A stretch of 64,000 nucleotides of DNA from Drosophila persimilis (Eukaryota > Arthropoda > Insecta > Diptera > Drosophilidae), in assembly GCF_003286085.1 (NCBI RefSeq), contig NW_020825343.1, positions 1,426,001 through 1,490,000 of the forward strand, written 5' to 3'. A program made the position numbers and the translations under genes. Below the pieces are notes generated by a model that saw only the letters and a list, made by a program, of their open reading frames with translations, was not told where the DNA came from and made no database searches. Below are positions 1 through 12,260 of the stretch, in pieces; the stretch's first letter is position 1; every line of letters starts with the position of its first letter.

Positions 1-823
1 AATGCCTCACTTGCCCCAAGCGATGTGGCAAATGGCAAAGGCAGAGCTCAGAGAGCTCTGGTCATGTGAGTGTGTCTGTGTGTGTGTGTGTGTGTGTGTC
101 CTGTGTGTCCTGCACTTTTGGGGCAGCGCATAATCTCATTTATTTGCTGGCAAAACGCTTTTTAAAATCAAATTTCCGCTAAAACATTTTTCTATTTGGA
201 CATTTCGTTGGCATTTCTCGTCCTGTCACACAAATGGGAATATTTCCATCGTCCTTCCATCTTTTGTGCTTGTCTCCCGGGGGGCAAGGGGGAATGGGAC
301 GCAGGACATCCGGCCCTGCCTGCTGTTCAATCACATCTTTAAGAGATATTTGCGCCAAAGGATTCACTGTGGTGTTTGCTTTCTTCGTAAATAATACTTT
401 TATCCGATTCGCAGATTGATTGATTCCTGGCCATGCGTGGAGGGAGACGGACAAACGCATGTCCATCATAATTAATGGCCAAAGACCCTGCCCCCAAGAA
501 GGGGGTACACCTAATCCTTCGGCTCCTGCTGCTCCTTCTGCCCCTTCTGCCCCTGCTGCCCCTGCTGCCCCTTCTGCCCCTGCTGCCCCTGCTCCTATTT
601 CTTGCTGATTTCGTGTTGAATCTCTCTCCACGGCGTTGGCTCCGCCTCCCAGTGCCAGCCGTTGGTGCGTCCGGCGCGTTATATACCGAAAAAACCCCCA
701 AACGATAAGGCGAAGGAGAAGGCAAAAACAGCAATGGGGAAACAGCTAGCAGCTAAAAGAGGAGGCTCCAGGAGGAGGCAGAAAGAAGGCAGCAGAGACC
801 AAGAGGCAGTAGGCGCCAAAAGA

Positions 824-871
<48 letters not shown>

Positions 872-1770
872 GACGACGACTGAGTGCCGAGTAAATGAAA
901 ATGAATGGCAGGCCGCCTAAAAGTAGGCAACGCACTGCCACTATATGCACATAGTGCCCGGCATGGAGGGGGGCAAACGATGCGGCAATCGAACCAGGGA
1001 AGCGGGGGGGCTCAGCGGGGGAATCAGGAGACAGAAAGAGAAGCAAGAGTCAGGCGCCATGAGGCAAAGAAAACCCCACGCGGCGCATGTGGCATGTTCG
1101 AGGCGTCCTCTCTGCCACTCTGCCACACCGCCCCCCTGATGCACATTCAGCGATGTATAAATCAATCAAATGGCGGAGATTCGTGGCTCTGGACATTCGC
1201 TTAACTTATTTGCGTTAAATTATTTTCCAAGCATAGGAGACACCGATAACCAGGCGACACGAGGGAGATCCCCACCCCCCGCCCCCCGCCTGAAGGAACC
1301 CTGCCCTGGAATGCAAACAAGCAAAACGCTCAGGCACTTTAGTCAATTTAATTTCCTAATTAGCTGCGGCAACAGTCGTCGTCATTGGGCCAATGTCCCT
1401 GGACCTTCGCCTGCTTTCAGCTCCTTCCTGCCGTCGTTGTCCACCTTGTCATTAATGTGCGTTTGCCCGAAAGCACAGAGAGAGAGAGAGAGAGAGGGTC
1501 CTGCTCCTGCTCTTCTCTCCGCCTTCTGTCTTCTGTCGCCGTCGCCGTCGCCGTGTGTTGGTAATTAGCAGCAGCACACGTTGGGTCCTTTAACACCCAG
1601 CCAGTGGGGCAGCCAGCCCGTGCTAGGGCACTGATGATCCTTGGACGGGGCATGCAAATTAAGTCAAAACAATTGTGCACACACCTCCAGGGGAAAGACA
1701 CTCCACACACACGGATGATGGAAGGGACGGCACACCGAAGGGAATCCATTTTTTATACATTATAAATACA
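1..1770. other. Intergenic DNA with simple repeats
   Basis: No gene is supported. The stretch holds a TG run at 77-99, a CTGCTGCCCC-type minisatellite at about 524-597 and a GAC trinucleotide tract at 824-880. It also holds an AG run at 1477-1498. All open frames are translations of these repeats or random. Confidence 0.6.
824..880. repeat. GAC trinucleotide microsatellite
   Basis: About 19 near-perfect GAC units with two interruptions (GGC, GAG). Confidence 0.95.
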
Positions 1771-2830
1771 TATATTTATATGTGCACTGGAAGAAAAATC
1801 TGATGCATTTCGAGAGGGTAATCGATTGGTTCTCCACATTATCCACACTATGAAAAATATTGAAATGTTTGTGGTAGGATAGCCCGGCGTCTCTAGCTTA
1901 GATTAATAATCCATGAGTGTACGGCCACTCTAGAGAAAATACCGAAGATACGGCCACATAGAAAGTATGTAGATTGACGCTCGATTATTCCAAATGTCGT
2001 ATTAGGAAATTAAAGTCTTGTTCGGAGAAGTAAAATATCCAAAAAAGATAAGATTCGTGCTTTTGTAGGTATCTAGGTTTGAGAGTCCACGGGATCCACA
2101 ATTCTTAAATCGCGATCCCATAAAAATCAATTACGCGTTGATCTATTCGTGTGTGTGTTTTGTGACTCGAAGACTAAGACCAGCCTTACATTGGGAACAT
2201 GCGAAATAGTGTACCAGAAAGAGAAGACCATCGAATCAATCAAGATAACACAAATGTGCGTGTGAGCAAGTCGCAATTCAAGACCGGAACGCCAGCACGT
2301 ACAGCACATCAAGCATTAACATTCGCTTCGTTTCTTCGTCTGCCATTCGAGTACGTGCCAAATATTGAGTGTTCCGCTCATCCGAAAGCGCTGATTGGTG
2401 CCATCAGGCGCTCAAATTCAAACACGAGTCAGCTGGTATGTATCACCATGGAATAACTTGCTTCAAACATGCTCCCGAGGTCCATTCGCGTATTCAATTC
2501 ATGCTGTGAAATCCTGGCTCCCAATACTGTGGCAAATGGCTTTGGCGGGTCAGCTGGTATATGCCTGTCCCAGATTATTGGATTGCTTGGCATTTGCCAT
2601 GTATTCGTAGATAGTTGCTGTATCTATAAGGAGTACAAAGTTTGTATCATCAATAGGGGTATTCCTTTAGCCAAAGAACCATTGAAACCGGAATCGTTTT
2701 TGCGCAGTGTATTTGTATAAGTTTTTTACGCTCGCCGCATAATAATGTGTCCGTTAAGGCAAGGATAACGTAATAAAATAAAAGCCACTTCACACATCGT
2801 CAACGGGGCAGGATACGGACACTCCGGACA
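1770..2830. other. Island of unique sequence, possible mobile-element relic
   Basis: This kilobase lacks the microsatellites that fill its flanks and has a more even base composition. Several frames of 60-85 codons are present but none shows a motif I recognise, and I found no terminal repeats. It could be a decayed transposon, a conserved regulatory block or unremarkable DNA. Confidence 0.25.
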
Positions 2831-3890
2831 CTCCGCTTCTCCGGTGCTGTCCAGTTTGGGTCCTGTCCGGTGTCCGGGTCGGTCATCCTGTGGCTCTTGT
2901 GGCTGTGGCCTCCACTTGATATCTTTTTTTTCTGCGCTAATTTGTTTTACTTTGTTTATATTAAAAACATTGTTTGCCTCGTGCCTGCCCCGTGCGCCTG
3001 CCCCGTGTGGCAGCAGTGCGGTGCAAATGTGTTAACCGCAAAGGATAACATTTGCCCAGCGGATGTCCTGGCACTGGCCCTGGCCCTGGCTCTCGCCCAT
3101 TGTCCTTTCCCTGTTCGCTCTGTGTTTGACATTATGTCAGCAATTAAATTGTCATGTGAGAGGACATTGTGGATAAGTAAATTATGCGGCAAGGACATCT
3201 GTTTCTGCAGTGGAAGATGCTGCTGTTCGGCTGCTGCTGGAACCCCAAATTAGAGCCAAGCCAAAGGGATGCTGATATCCTTTTTGTGCCGCTGCCAAAG
3301 TATCCTTCTGTTTCTGCTGGTTTGTCGGCTAAGTGACCGGAAAATTGGGATCCTTTACGGCACATTTAATTCACACATATGAGCGGGGCACAATTACCCA
3401 GAGCAGAGCACACGCCCAGGACATCCACAGATTTCACAAGCCGCATGCCGCTTGCCGCATGCCACATGCCACATCCCTTAGCCCCATGTAAACGTAGACA
3501 AATAACACTTAAGTGTGAGATGCCAACACTGGATTCCAGCGGCTGCTCTTCATGCCCCAAAAGCCACTGGATGGAAGGAAGTGCCGCTGCTGGTTCTGGT
3601 GCTGGTGCTGGTGCTGCCCAAGAGGCGTGCCGCGTGCCGCAGCTTGCCACAGCTTGCCGCAGCTTGCCACAGCCGCCGCACGGGGAGAGATCCACTCAAC
3701 TGCAACCTCGACAAACGACAACGACGAGGTTTTTTATATTTTCACGCACACAAATTTATACAATTCTCTCTCGGAGGTATGTGCCCCACTGTGTGGCAAG
3801 GAGTTTATCCTAAGGACAGCCCCAGCCAAGGGACGCCACGGCGTGGTGTCGCCCAGCCAGTAAGTGGCATAAAAACATAAAATCTTTTTC

Positions 3891-3913
3891 TATATATATA
3901 TATATATATATAT
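3891..3913. repeat. TA dinucleotide microsatellite
   Basis: About 11 uninterrupted TA units. Confidence 0.95.
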
Positions 3914-4799
3914 CGTACATATAGAAACAACAAATGCCTCGCGGAATCTGTGGCACACAGGCAGCTGTGGCTGCCGTGGCTGCTGTGGCACTTGCTGGTG
4001 GTACTTGCCGCCGCCTCTGGGTGACAGGCTGACAAGCTTGGGATGCCTTTTGGGTCGTCGCGTGCTTTGCTTGTGGCAACAACAGAACACAGCAAAAAAA
4101 AAAACGAGGAGGAGGAAAAACACAGCAGCCAACGGAGCAGAAAAATGCGCTGGCTTTGTGGTTGACTTTACCCTTCACACAAAAGGACTACATTCCTGCC
4201 ACAGGAGTTAAGGATTATTTAGTAGATATGGCGACATCATTAGGGGATCATCACGCTTCAAAATGGAACATCCAAAAGAGCTGCGATGATTTCTTTAGGC
4301 GAAATGCGATTGGATATGCCTGTGGTTATGTCCTTCTGGTGGGAGATCTTTCAGATCAGTTCAGATCACACTTGATGCTCAGAAATCATGGCAGAAATGA
4401 GTAGAGACCATTAAGAATGGTTTATCCCTTGGGACTGTATCGAAAAGTATCAAAGATTCTGCTTCGGGGAGGGAATTTTGGGACAGTTTTAAGAGACTTT
4501 TGATACACCATTGGCTGATTATTATTCTTAGCATTTTGCAGAGTGAAATCCACTGAAGAGCATCCAATATTCACTGACCTGCACAGACTTTTCCCAGCTC
4601 CGCTTCTGGCTGATTTTCCTGCTTTTCACGCTTTCCTCCGCTTATAAAGATGGGCGCTTAGCAGATTTATTTGTGTTAAAACAAACGGCTTATGACTTCT
4701 ATAGAAATAGAATTCCTGCCGGGAGAGGAGCTGCAGCAGCAACAATGGGGCAGCAGCCACTTGTTGGCATGCCCCATCGCCGTTGGCACCCGGCGAAAA

Positions 4800-4826
4800 G
4801 GGGGGGGGGGGGGGGGGGGGGGGGGG
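4800..4826 (+). repeat. 27-base G homopolymer
   Basis: Uninterrupted G run in intergenic DNA; its exact length may be affected by sequencing. Confidence 0.9.
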
Positions 4827-5442
4827 AACACGGGAAATGGAGAGTGTAGATTGGAGATTGCAGATTGCAGATTGGAGTGTTAAATACCCTTTTAATAAGA
4901 GCTCGCTTGAAGATAGCTATGCGGTTGCCCCTCCTTCAGCTGAAGGATTCCTCCTTATGGCTTATTAAAGGAAAAATTCAGACTCTGAATGGAAATGGGG
5001 CAAAGGACACTCGAATGCAAACAGTATCCAGATGATGTTCAGACCGGAGGCATGGGCGTTAGCCGAAAATGAGGCAAAGCCAAAACGCATAATCAAACAC
5101 CGAAAAAGGCAGGTCGAATATCCTCCAGGAGGCTCCTGCTGGCCGTGCCACCTCCTTTTCGATCTGCCTCACTTGCAGCCTGCTGCATTTACCTGTTCGA
5201 TTGTACTTTGCCTCAAACAACATTCTTGTTTGTTGTCTTCCGAGGCCTGGAAATTGCGTTTCCGCTCGAGAAGGCAGCCGCTGCCGCTGCCCCCCAACCA
5301 CTGCATTTCCTACTCGATTACCGGAAAATATTCCGGGGCAAAAATGTTGTCTAGAAAATCCAGCTGGAGATGCGGACATTTCCCTTCGGTCTGCGGGCAC
5401 AGAGAGAGAAATCCCTCGACCTTCGCCTGCCAGCCAGCTCTC

Positions 5443-5516
5443 GCTTTTCTCTCAGTGTCTTGGGTCTGCTTTTCTCTCAGTGTCTTGGGTCTGCTTTTCT
5501 CTCAGCGTAGTGCGTG
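5443..5516. repeat. 25-bp tandem repeat, about 2.7 copies
   Basis: The unit GCTTTTCTCTCAGTGTCTTG followed by GGTCT repeats at an exact 25-bp spacing (5443, 5468, 5493). The last copy has AGCGTAGTG in place of AGTGTCTTG. Confidence 0.92.
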
Positions 5517-7239
5517 GTTCTTTCTGTTTGCTTTTAGGTTTTTGGTGGAAATTTTGCGCCTGCAAATCGCACGGAAAATTTCGTGAACGAAGCCTCCTTC
5601 GGGGCGAGGCCGGTGCCTCCACCTCCACCTCCGACTCCGCTCCACCTCCGCCTCGTTTGTTGGTTTTGGGCTTGAGCATTGGTCCCCTTTCCGTGCCGCT
5701 TTTGCCACTGCCACACATGCCCCTTCGAAGAGGATTTTCATTTCGCAGCTTAGGCCGGACGACGGGGCCGGGGGGACTGGGCAGGGGGGAGTGCCTCTGC
5801 TTTTCTAAATAATGGGATTCGCGAGCGGCAACTTGGAGGCACAGTCTGGCCGCCACCCTGCAAGGCCCCCCGCCCGTATATGTGGCACGAACAATGCAGC
5901 AGCAGACGCATGCATGGAGCAGCGGCAGTGGCAACTTGGACCAGCTATCGATTGAATTTATTTGCATTTGCAACGGCAGCAGGATGAAGGAGGACGAGGG
6001 AGGACGAGGGAGGAGGAGGAGGGGGAGGCCTCAGCAGCAACGGCCTCCTGGTCAACAATTCTTTCGATTTTCATTTCCGTGTCCTCTCCAGGCACCAGAG
6101 GCAGGCATCAGCAGTGCTACCACCAGCAATGGCATCAGGCAGTGCCATCAGGCAGTGGCTGCGGCAGTGGCTGTGGCAGTGGCAGTGGCAGCAGTGCCAA
6201 CAACAAACATGGCGCAAAAATCATTAGAAACTCTTTTGTTAGCCAGGGCGCAGCACGTTTTCCATCCTCCAGAGCCAGGAAATAAAACTGCAGAGAAAAC
6301 TCCTTTCTTTTTGTCGAAGGATGAGGCATCTGCCCATCGCCGCCGCTAGCTTCAGTTCCATCTCCGTCTCCATCTCCTCCTGCCATCCGCCGGCTCAACG
6401 ACAACGATGATGGGCGACGACGTCGCGTATGCGCAATTTTCCAACAAGAAAAGTTGGTGACGCCAGAGGGCGGTGGCGGAGGCGGGGCCGGTGGCGGGTG
6501 CGGGGGCAGGCTACCCAATTGACCGAGGCGGCTCGGGGAGAACCAGAAAGGACCTCGAGGGCCAGTCGCTGCCACTGCCACAGCCACTGATGTGGCTACT
6601 TCTATTGTTGCCTGCCCCGCCACGAATGTGAGTGCCCCCGCCCCCTCCCCTCCACCCTGCGGCACTGTGGCCAGTCTCTCAATAGCCATTTTTTCCTGCG
6701 CCGCTGGCCGTTGATTCCAGCATGAGCCATACTTTAAGAAGACCTTCCTCTGCGAAAGCTGAGGACCGCCCTTAGCCGCACTCTGGATCTTCAAGGATCT
6801 TTTTTAGGAGTCCTAAGTCCTAGAGCACCTTCTTCTTGCTCAAAGTTTTGTCAGTTACCAATGCAATCCCCTGGCTAATGCCCAGAAGCCAGACCCAGCG
6901 CATCCTTGTATGTGTTTTTTCTATCTGTTCTCTGTCGTTGGGCTCTGCTTTGGCCTGCTTTTCCACTTCAAAATCTTGAAGGCGGCTCTACTGTTGCTTT
7001 CTCCTTTCCCTTTTGGCAGGAAAGAGGAGCTTCGAGAGGCCTTCGAGGGCCTTTCGAGAGACGCTTTGCACAAAACTGGCAAAAGTTTGAGAGGTTTGTT
7101 GTCCACTTCGAAGGGACACGCCACAGCAGGGCGATGGCCATATTCCAATATCCTTTTGCCCTCCCCCCCCACAACACCACCTCCTGCATCCAGTAGGCTT
7201 TTAGTAGGTCTCTGTTTTGACTAAGTTTTTCTTGCAAAT

Positions 7240-8520
7240 TGCGTTCCCTTTTCGAAGGGAGTGTCTCTTAGGGATCGAAGTTTGCAAGTCTCTAATTTAT
7301 TTATTTAAAAAGATTTCAGTAATGCGGCGAAGTCGGGGATGTTCTAAGGCCAAGAACAGCCCAACTTAGCCCACTTTTAGTTAATTTTGTGTTTTTTTAT
7401 TAAACACTTATGGCCTTCGATTCCTGTTTCTTTTATCCCGATTGACAACAATCGGTTCATTTTCGATAGAAATTCGATTTCAGCAAAAGAACAAATATTT
7501 TAAATATATTTCACGATACAAATATTTATGGAAATCGATATACAATTGTTCGAAATTTATAAATGATTGAATAAATATGATTCATAATTTAATAAAAAAA
7601 GAAAAAAATATGTAAATATATTTACATTCGTCTTATTTATATCGGGAGATATTTAAATAAGGGCATTCCCGTTCTAGCGTTATTTTACATTCGTAAATTA
7701 AAATGGTTAAAAAAATAATGAAAAAGTCAAAATTAGAAAACAAAATTATTCTAGTTGATTAATATTTGGTTAGCCCTATATTCATCAAAAAAATGACAAA
7801 TATCGAATGTACGGTTTTAAAGATATAAGCCAAAATATAAACTGTCCAAAAAACAGAAGTGGCTTTCGAGGTTTGAGTACAAAATTGCAAATCTCTGCGG
7901 ATCGGGTAATATTTTTTGTATAACTTTTTGTGTGCTAATTTTTAAAGTATTGAGTGTTAATTTTCCAAGATATTAAATGTAAAAACCTCTTTTGTTCTTT
8001 AATAAAGTCCGCGGCTGGATCTTACGTGGGTTACGCTACCAAAGTCTGGGGTAATAAGAGTTTAAAAATATATCGTTTCTAGGGTTTTTTGTTTTAGATA
8101 GTTCAGCAAGTTAGAGAGACTTTGAGGAAAAACTTTCATCAAGAAACGTCTCTCTTATAGGGGATAAAAGTAGGAGAAAAGTTAGGCCTCCAGCGGGCCC
8201 TACATATGCCAATATGTCCCTTAGTTATACGGATTCAATAAGTAGAGGAAAATATGGAAAAAAGTATGGAAATTGGGAACTTTGAACAATTTTGATAGGT
8301 TTTTAAATCAAAAGTAATGAATTTATATGCCAATTGTTTGAATTATTTAAGTTTCATTCAATTTAGAAAATAATATCTGGACAAAACCATATGGAAAGCG
8401 GTTTTCATTGACCTTTAATGTTGCGGAAATGCCCATATTTCATATATATATTGTGTATCGTTAGATATGTAAATATATCAGATTTATATCGGGAGGATCT
8501 TTCGCTTCAAATCAGATCTC
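7240..8520. other. AT-rich intergenic island
   Basis: A sharp change to A/T-rich sequence with almost no simple repeats. It contains short stretches of ordinary composition (for example around 8005-8055). I see no gene or terminal repeats. It may be degraded transposon sequence or an AT-rich regulatory spacer. Confidence 0.4.
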
Positions 8521-10490
8521 TTTGAAAAATTGTTCCTGGAGATCGAAGAACCCTTTCGGAAAGATAATGCAACATGCTTCGAGTATAGCTTCGCTTTCAT
8601 CCGATTCTTTTGTATTTCAGTTTAGCTTTGAGAAAGATCTTTTAAGGGTCTTCGGTCCACTTTCATCGTTCCTCTCCTCTTCTCAGCGTTCCTCACAGCT
8701 CCTGAAGCCTCTTCCTTGGAAGAAACCCCTTCAAAGGGTATTCCAAGCATCAGTAGCCTTCATTTGCGACTTGTCTTTCAGTGGCTTTCGTCATTTCCTG
8801 TCGCCATTTGGTCTTTTCTTTCTTTTTATCTTCTTCGCTGTAGGTGTAAAAGAAAGGCCAAGTATTGGTGTGTGTAAGAAGCAAGTGTGTGTGGGGGTTT
8901 TTTTTTGCATTTTTTGCATTTGGCCGTTTGGCAATTGCGAACTCTTTTCGCTCTTTTGCCGGCGGATGTCCTTTAACGTGGTTTCCAGACCACTGCCCAG
9001 CATGCTTTTGCTTTCTTCACGCTCTCCTCCGCGCTCTCCACGCTCCTCTTGCAGTAATTTCACTTTGAAATTTCCTAGTCGCCGCTGACGGAACGGAAGC
9101 GCGCTAGTTTCCTCTCCCAGAGCACCCAGAAAGGGGGGACAGGGGGACAGGGGCGAGGGGACAGGGGACCTGTTAGTTAACTCGTTTTTTTTTTGCCATC
9201 TTTGGACTTGTGAAAAGCGGAAAGGGCCTTCATTTCCGCCTCGAAAGCGTGGATTCAGCGTGGGTCCAGTTACGTTATCAGAGTTCAACGGCAAAGGGGT
9301 TGGGGGAGGGGGGGGGGGAGTACAGAGAATGTTCCACTGAAATCATGAGAGTATATTCTCTAAAGCCTACGCTGCCCAAAGCCCTGCCTTCGTTCATTTG
9401 TCAGGGAGAAATCTTTAAGAAATCCTTGAAGAAGCACCTATTCCAGGTAGAACTTGATCTTGAGAGCCCTTAGAGGTGCCTTAAGTGTATTACAAGTGCA
9501 GATTGGTAGAAGGTATCTGCCAGATATGTAAAGATCATAGAAATCATACCATACGACGACTAGAATCGTCAGAATCCCTGATTATTCCGTTGCACTCTTC
9601 AGGGATGGATCTCTATAAGTCTTAGAGATCCATTCAATCCCTATCCATTGCAGCATACTTTTCGGTGCCGCACAGAGAGTCCTTTGTGTGTGGCTTTGTT
9701 TCTTGCACCCAAGATTCAGTCCTCGAAACCCTGGAGTCCCTGATTTCCAGCTCTGAGAAACCTCATCTGGTTGCAACATCTCAAGGCTTCTTTCTTGGGC
9801 CTCCATTTTGTTTTCTCGAAGAAATCGGGACAACAGTGGCGGGCGGGGCCTAAAAAATATTTTGTACGTAGCCCCAACGCTTCTTTGGCCCCGAACACAC
9901 ACACACATCCGCCCCATATATATATATATATATATATTCAGATATATATATATTTGATATATATTTTATATGTCGGCGACCAATCGGCGTCGAGCACGAA
10001 GCTGGTGGCACACGAAGGTCACACACAGAAAAAAGCGAGAGCGCAAAATGGAAATAAAATATGCAAAATATACTACAACAAAATCGCATCGGATATATAC
10101 ACGGGGGAGAATATATTTTAAGTTGTTGTTATTGGTTGCACGCACACACGCACACACGCACACACACCTGTCACAACTTGCAACAACAACAACAACAAAC
10201 GTGGTGCAAAAGGCCTACAACAATGGAGCCGACGACTATGAAAAATGCGTTCGTAGGCGCCGCCTACCGCATGACGTCATCGGGGCACACATACGAGTGG
10301 CAGCAACGGCAGCAACGGCAGCAGCATTGCACTTCCTTCCTCTTTTCTGCAGCAGCAACTACCCCCCCGCCGCCCCACCGCCCCGCTGCCCCTCTCGCTG
10401 GGCGAGTAGTTGTTGCAATTTCTTTCTTTCGCAATAATTTTGCTCTTTTCGGGCACCACCTCCTCCAAAGAGCAAGAGGCATGCAGCAGC
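8520..10490. other. Intergenic DNA, no gene seen
   Basis: Mixed sequence with CT-rich patches, a G-rich tract near 9136-9170 and CA/TA dinucleotide runs at about 9896-9960. CA units lie at 10139-10167. The open frame at 8522-9088 is translated from CT-rich sequence without a recognisable domain. Confidence 0.5.
10271..10280. promoter_or_regulatory. Perfect palindromic CRE (ATGACGTCAT)
   Basis: An exact TGACGTCA octamer extended to a 10-base palindrome, 1.4 kb upstream of the proposed bab1 start. It matches the CREB/ATF bZIP consensus. Function is inferred only. Confidence 0.4.
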
Positions 10491-10529
10491 AGCAGCAGCA
10501 ACAACACCAAAGGCCAAATGGCAAGAAGA

Positions 10530-10590
10530 CAGCAGAGAGAGAGAGCGAGAGAGTGAGTGATAGAGAGAGAGGGAGAGCAAGAGCTAGAGC

Positions 10591-10621
<31 letters not shown>

Positions 10622-10622
10622 T
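10530..10622 (+). repeat. GA-rich tract, possible GAGA-factor/CLAMP site
   Basis: Nearly continuous GAGAG sequence with interruptions GTGAGTGATAG and GGGAG, about 1.1 kb upstream of the proposed start. Such tracts are typical targets of GAGA factor and CLAMP. Confidence 0.8.
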
Positions 10623-11366
10623 GAGCGCTTCGGCTCCATTCGTTTCGTTTCGTTTCGTTCGCTTCGTCTTTTTGCGTTTTTTTTGTTGTTTCGATTGGGG
10701 GGCCCTGGTGCCCACCGCCCCTCCCCCTCGCCGCACCCACTCTCTGGCGCTTCGGAGGGAGCACCAACTAAGCTTGCGCACTCGCTCGCACCCATGGCAT
10801 TGGCTGCCTGATGGCCAACATTCGGGGGCGTGGCCAAGTCGTGCCGTCTCGCGCTGGCTTTCCAGTAGTTTTTCTCTTTCTGCTCTTTTTTGCATGGCCA
10901 TAGTTTTGGGTCTAAGCAACAGCCCCATGCGCCTCACCTCACGATGTGGCTGCCCCATGCTGGATGAATGGCTGGAGACGATGCCGGATGCCGGATGCCA
11001 GATGCCAGAGGGGTTGGCAGGCGGCAGCAGCACTTCTTACTGGACATTGGCCGGCCGTTCCCGCGTCTCTCTTTCCTTCGGCCTAGAAGCTGCGATCCGC
11101 TCCGCCACTCCTCGGGTCTCTGGGCCAAGGTGCAAGTGCAGCAGCAGTAGCAGCAGCAGGTGCCGGGTGCCGGGTGCGTGCCCCCTCCCCCTCTTTGGTT
11201 GCGTAGGCATAGTTTTTCTTTTCCCTCCTGGAGGAGGCTTCGATTGTGGCAGCAGGGGGGGGCAGCTAAGCTTCGATTGGGAAGTGCCAGAGGAGTCGGA
11301 GACCCAAGCCAATGGATGTCACGGATTGCCTGCCAGACTTGTCCAAGGCAGATCTTGGACCTACAT

Positions 11367-11390
11367 CCCCCCCCCCCCCCCCCCCCCCCC
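11367..11390 (+). repeat. 24-base C homopolymer
   Basis: Uninterrupted C run about 320 bp upstream of the probable promoter. Confidence 0.9.
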
Positions 11391-11559
11391 ACCCATTGGA
11401 GATCCCCTTGGGATGCTCCGATCATAAAACCTCAAGCGAAGCCGAAGAGAAATCCTCTCCGCAGCCCTCGCCCTCTCTCTGGGCCATCGGCAGGGCGCTC
11501 TCTTACGAAATGCCAGACGAACGAATTCGCCGCACAAACCGGAATGCGACGACGACGGA

Positions 11560-11760
11560 AACGACGCCGGCGCTCTCTTCGGGCGCTCGCTGGCTCTCTT
11601 CTGGCCCGCTGCGCTGGGCCGGGGGGGTGGCTGCGGCGAGCGGCCAGACACAGCGCTGGCGGCGCCGTTCGCGCCGACTGCGACGCCGCTGTGGCAGCAG
11701 TCTCGAGTTTCATTCATTGCACGAGGCGGCCGACACAACGCGAGTTCATTCGAATTTCAA
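11560..11760 (+). promoter_or_regulatory. bab1: Probable TATA-less bab1 core promoter
   Basis: A GC-rich, CTCTC-containing stretch changes abruptly into CAA-rich leader-like sequence. Two Drosophila initiator matches (TCAKTY) occur, TCATTC at 11710-11715 and at 11746-11751. I see no TATA box 25-35 bases upstream and no clear DPE at +28. GA/CT tracts upstream (10530-10620, 11460-11600) would suit a GAGA-factor promoter. The exact start site is inferred, and a more distal promoter outside the window cannot be excluded. Confidence 0.45.
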
Positions 11761-12070
11761 CTTTCGCCGTGAGTGCAACGTTTTCTGGGGCGCAACAACA
11801 ACAACAAAAACAACAAGAACACAAGAGAACGAAACCGTGCAACAGTGACAACAGAGTGGCAACCGAAAGTTGCAGCCAGCATTTGTTGCATGCAGTGATC
11901 AAAGCACAACAACAACAACAACAACAACAACAAAGCAACAACAACAAAAAAAAACACTAGAAATATAAGTGGTGAAATATTCCGATTAAGTCTTTGGCCG
12001 ATTAAACGGAACTCCAGGCGATCCCCAAGCGATCCGCAGCAACCAATCGACTCCCAGAGGCGCCTCAAAA
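11712..12070 (+). other. bab1: Probable noncoding exon 1 (5'UTR) of bab1
   Basis: The sequence is rich in CAA and CAACAG, lacks a long reading frame that resembles a protein, and looks like a typical Drosophila regulatory-gene leader. It ends at a moderate donor, AAAA|GTGTAC (intron from 12071), after which the sequence turns T-rich and intron-like. A second donor-like GTGAGT at 11769 would give a much shorter exon. A minimal upstream ORF (ATG CAG TGA) lies at 11890-11898. Boundaries need transcript evidence. Confidence 0.45.
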
Positions 12071-12192
12071 GTGTACGTGCAACTGTTGTATGTTCTCTAT
12101 TTTTTTTGTTTGTTCCGCTTTTTTTTCTTGTGCTGGCGATTATTATGATAATGATGGTGTTTTATTTATGACAAATGACAAATGACAGAGTC

Positions 12193-12260
12193 GGAGAGGG
12201 ACGGTGAGGGACGGTGAGAGACGGTGAGGGGACGGTGAGGGACGGTGAGGGGACGGTGGG
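12193..12260 (+). repeat. 10-11 bp minisatellite (GAGGGACGGT unit)
   Basis: Six to seven tandem copies of GAGGGACGGT or a variant with one extra G, lying about 120 bp inside intron 1. One copy has GAGAGACGGT. This is a simple tandem array with no coding sense. Confidence 0.9.

Larger units (their letters stand above)
2830..7230. other. Intergenic DNA, repeat-rich, no gene seen
   Basis: Includes a TA dinucleotide run at 3891-3913, a 27-base G run at 4800-4826, a 25-bp tandem repeat at 5443-5516 and GGCAGTGGC-type repeats near 6150-6200. Long open frames at 5032-5586 and 6135-6794 have repetitive composition without domain signatures, so I do not call them genes. Confidence 0.55.

Noticed and set aside
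11160-11960. 266-codon frame across the promoter and leader
   Set aside because: Runs through a poly-C tract and CAA repeats and shows no family similarity.
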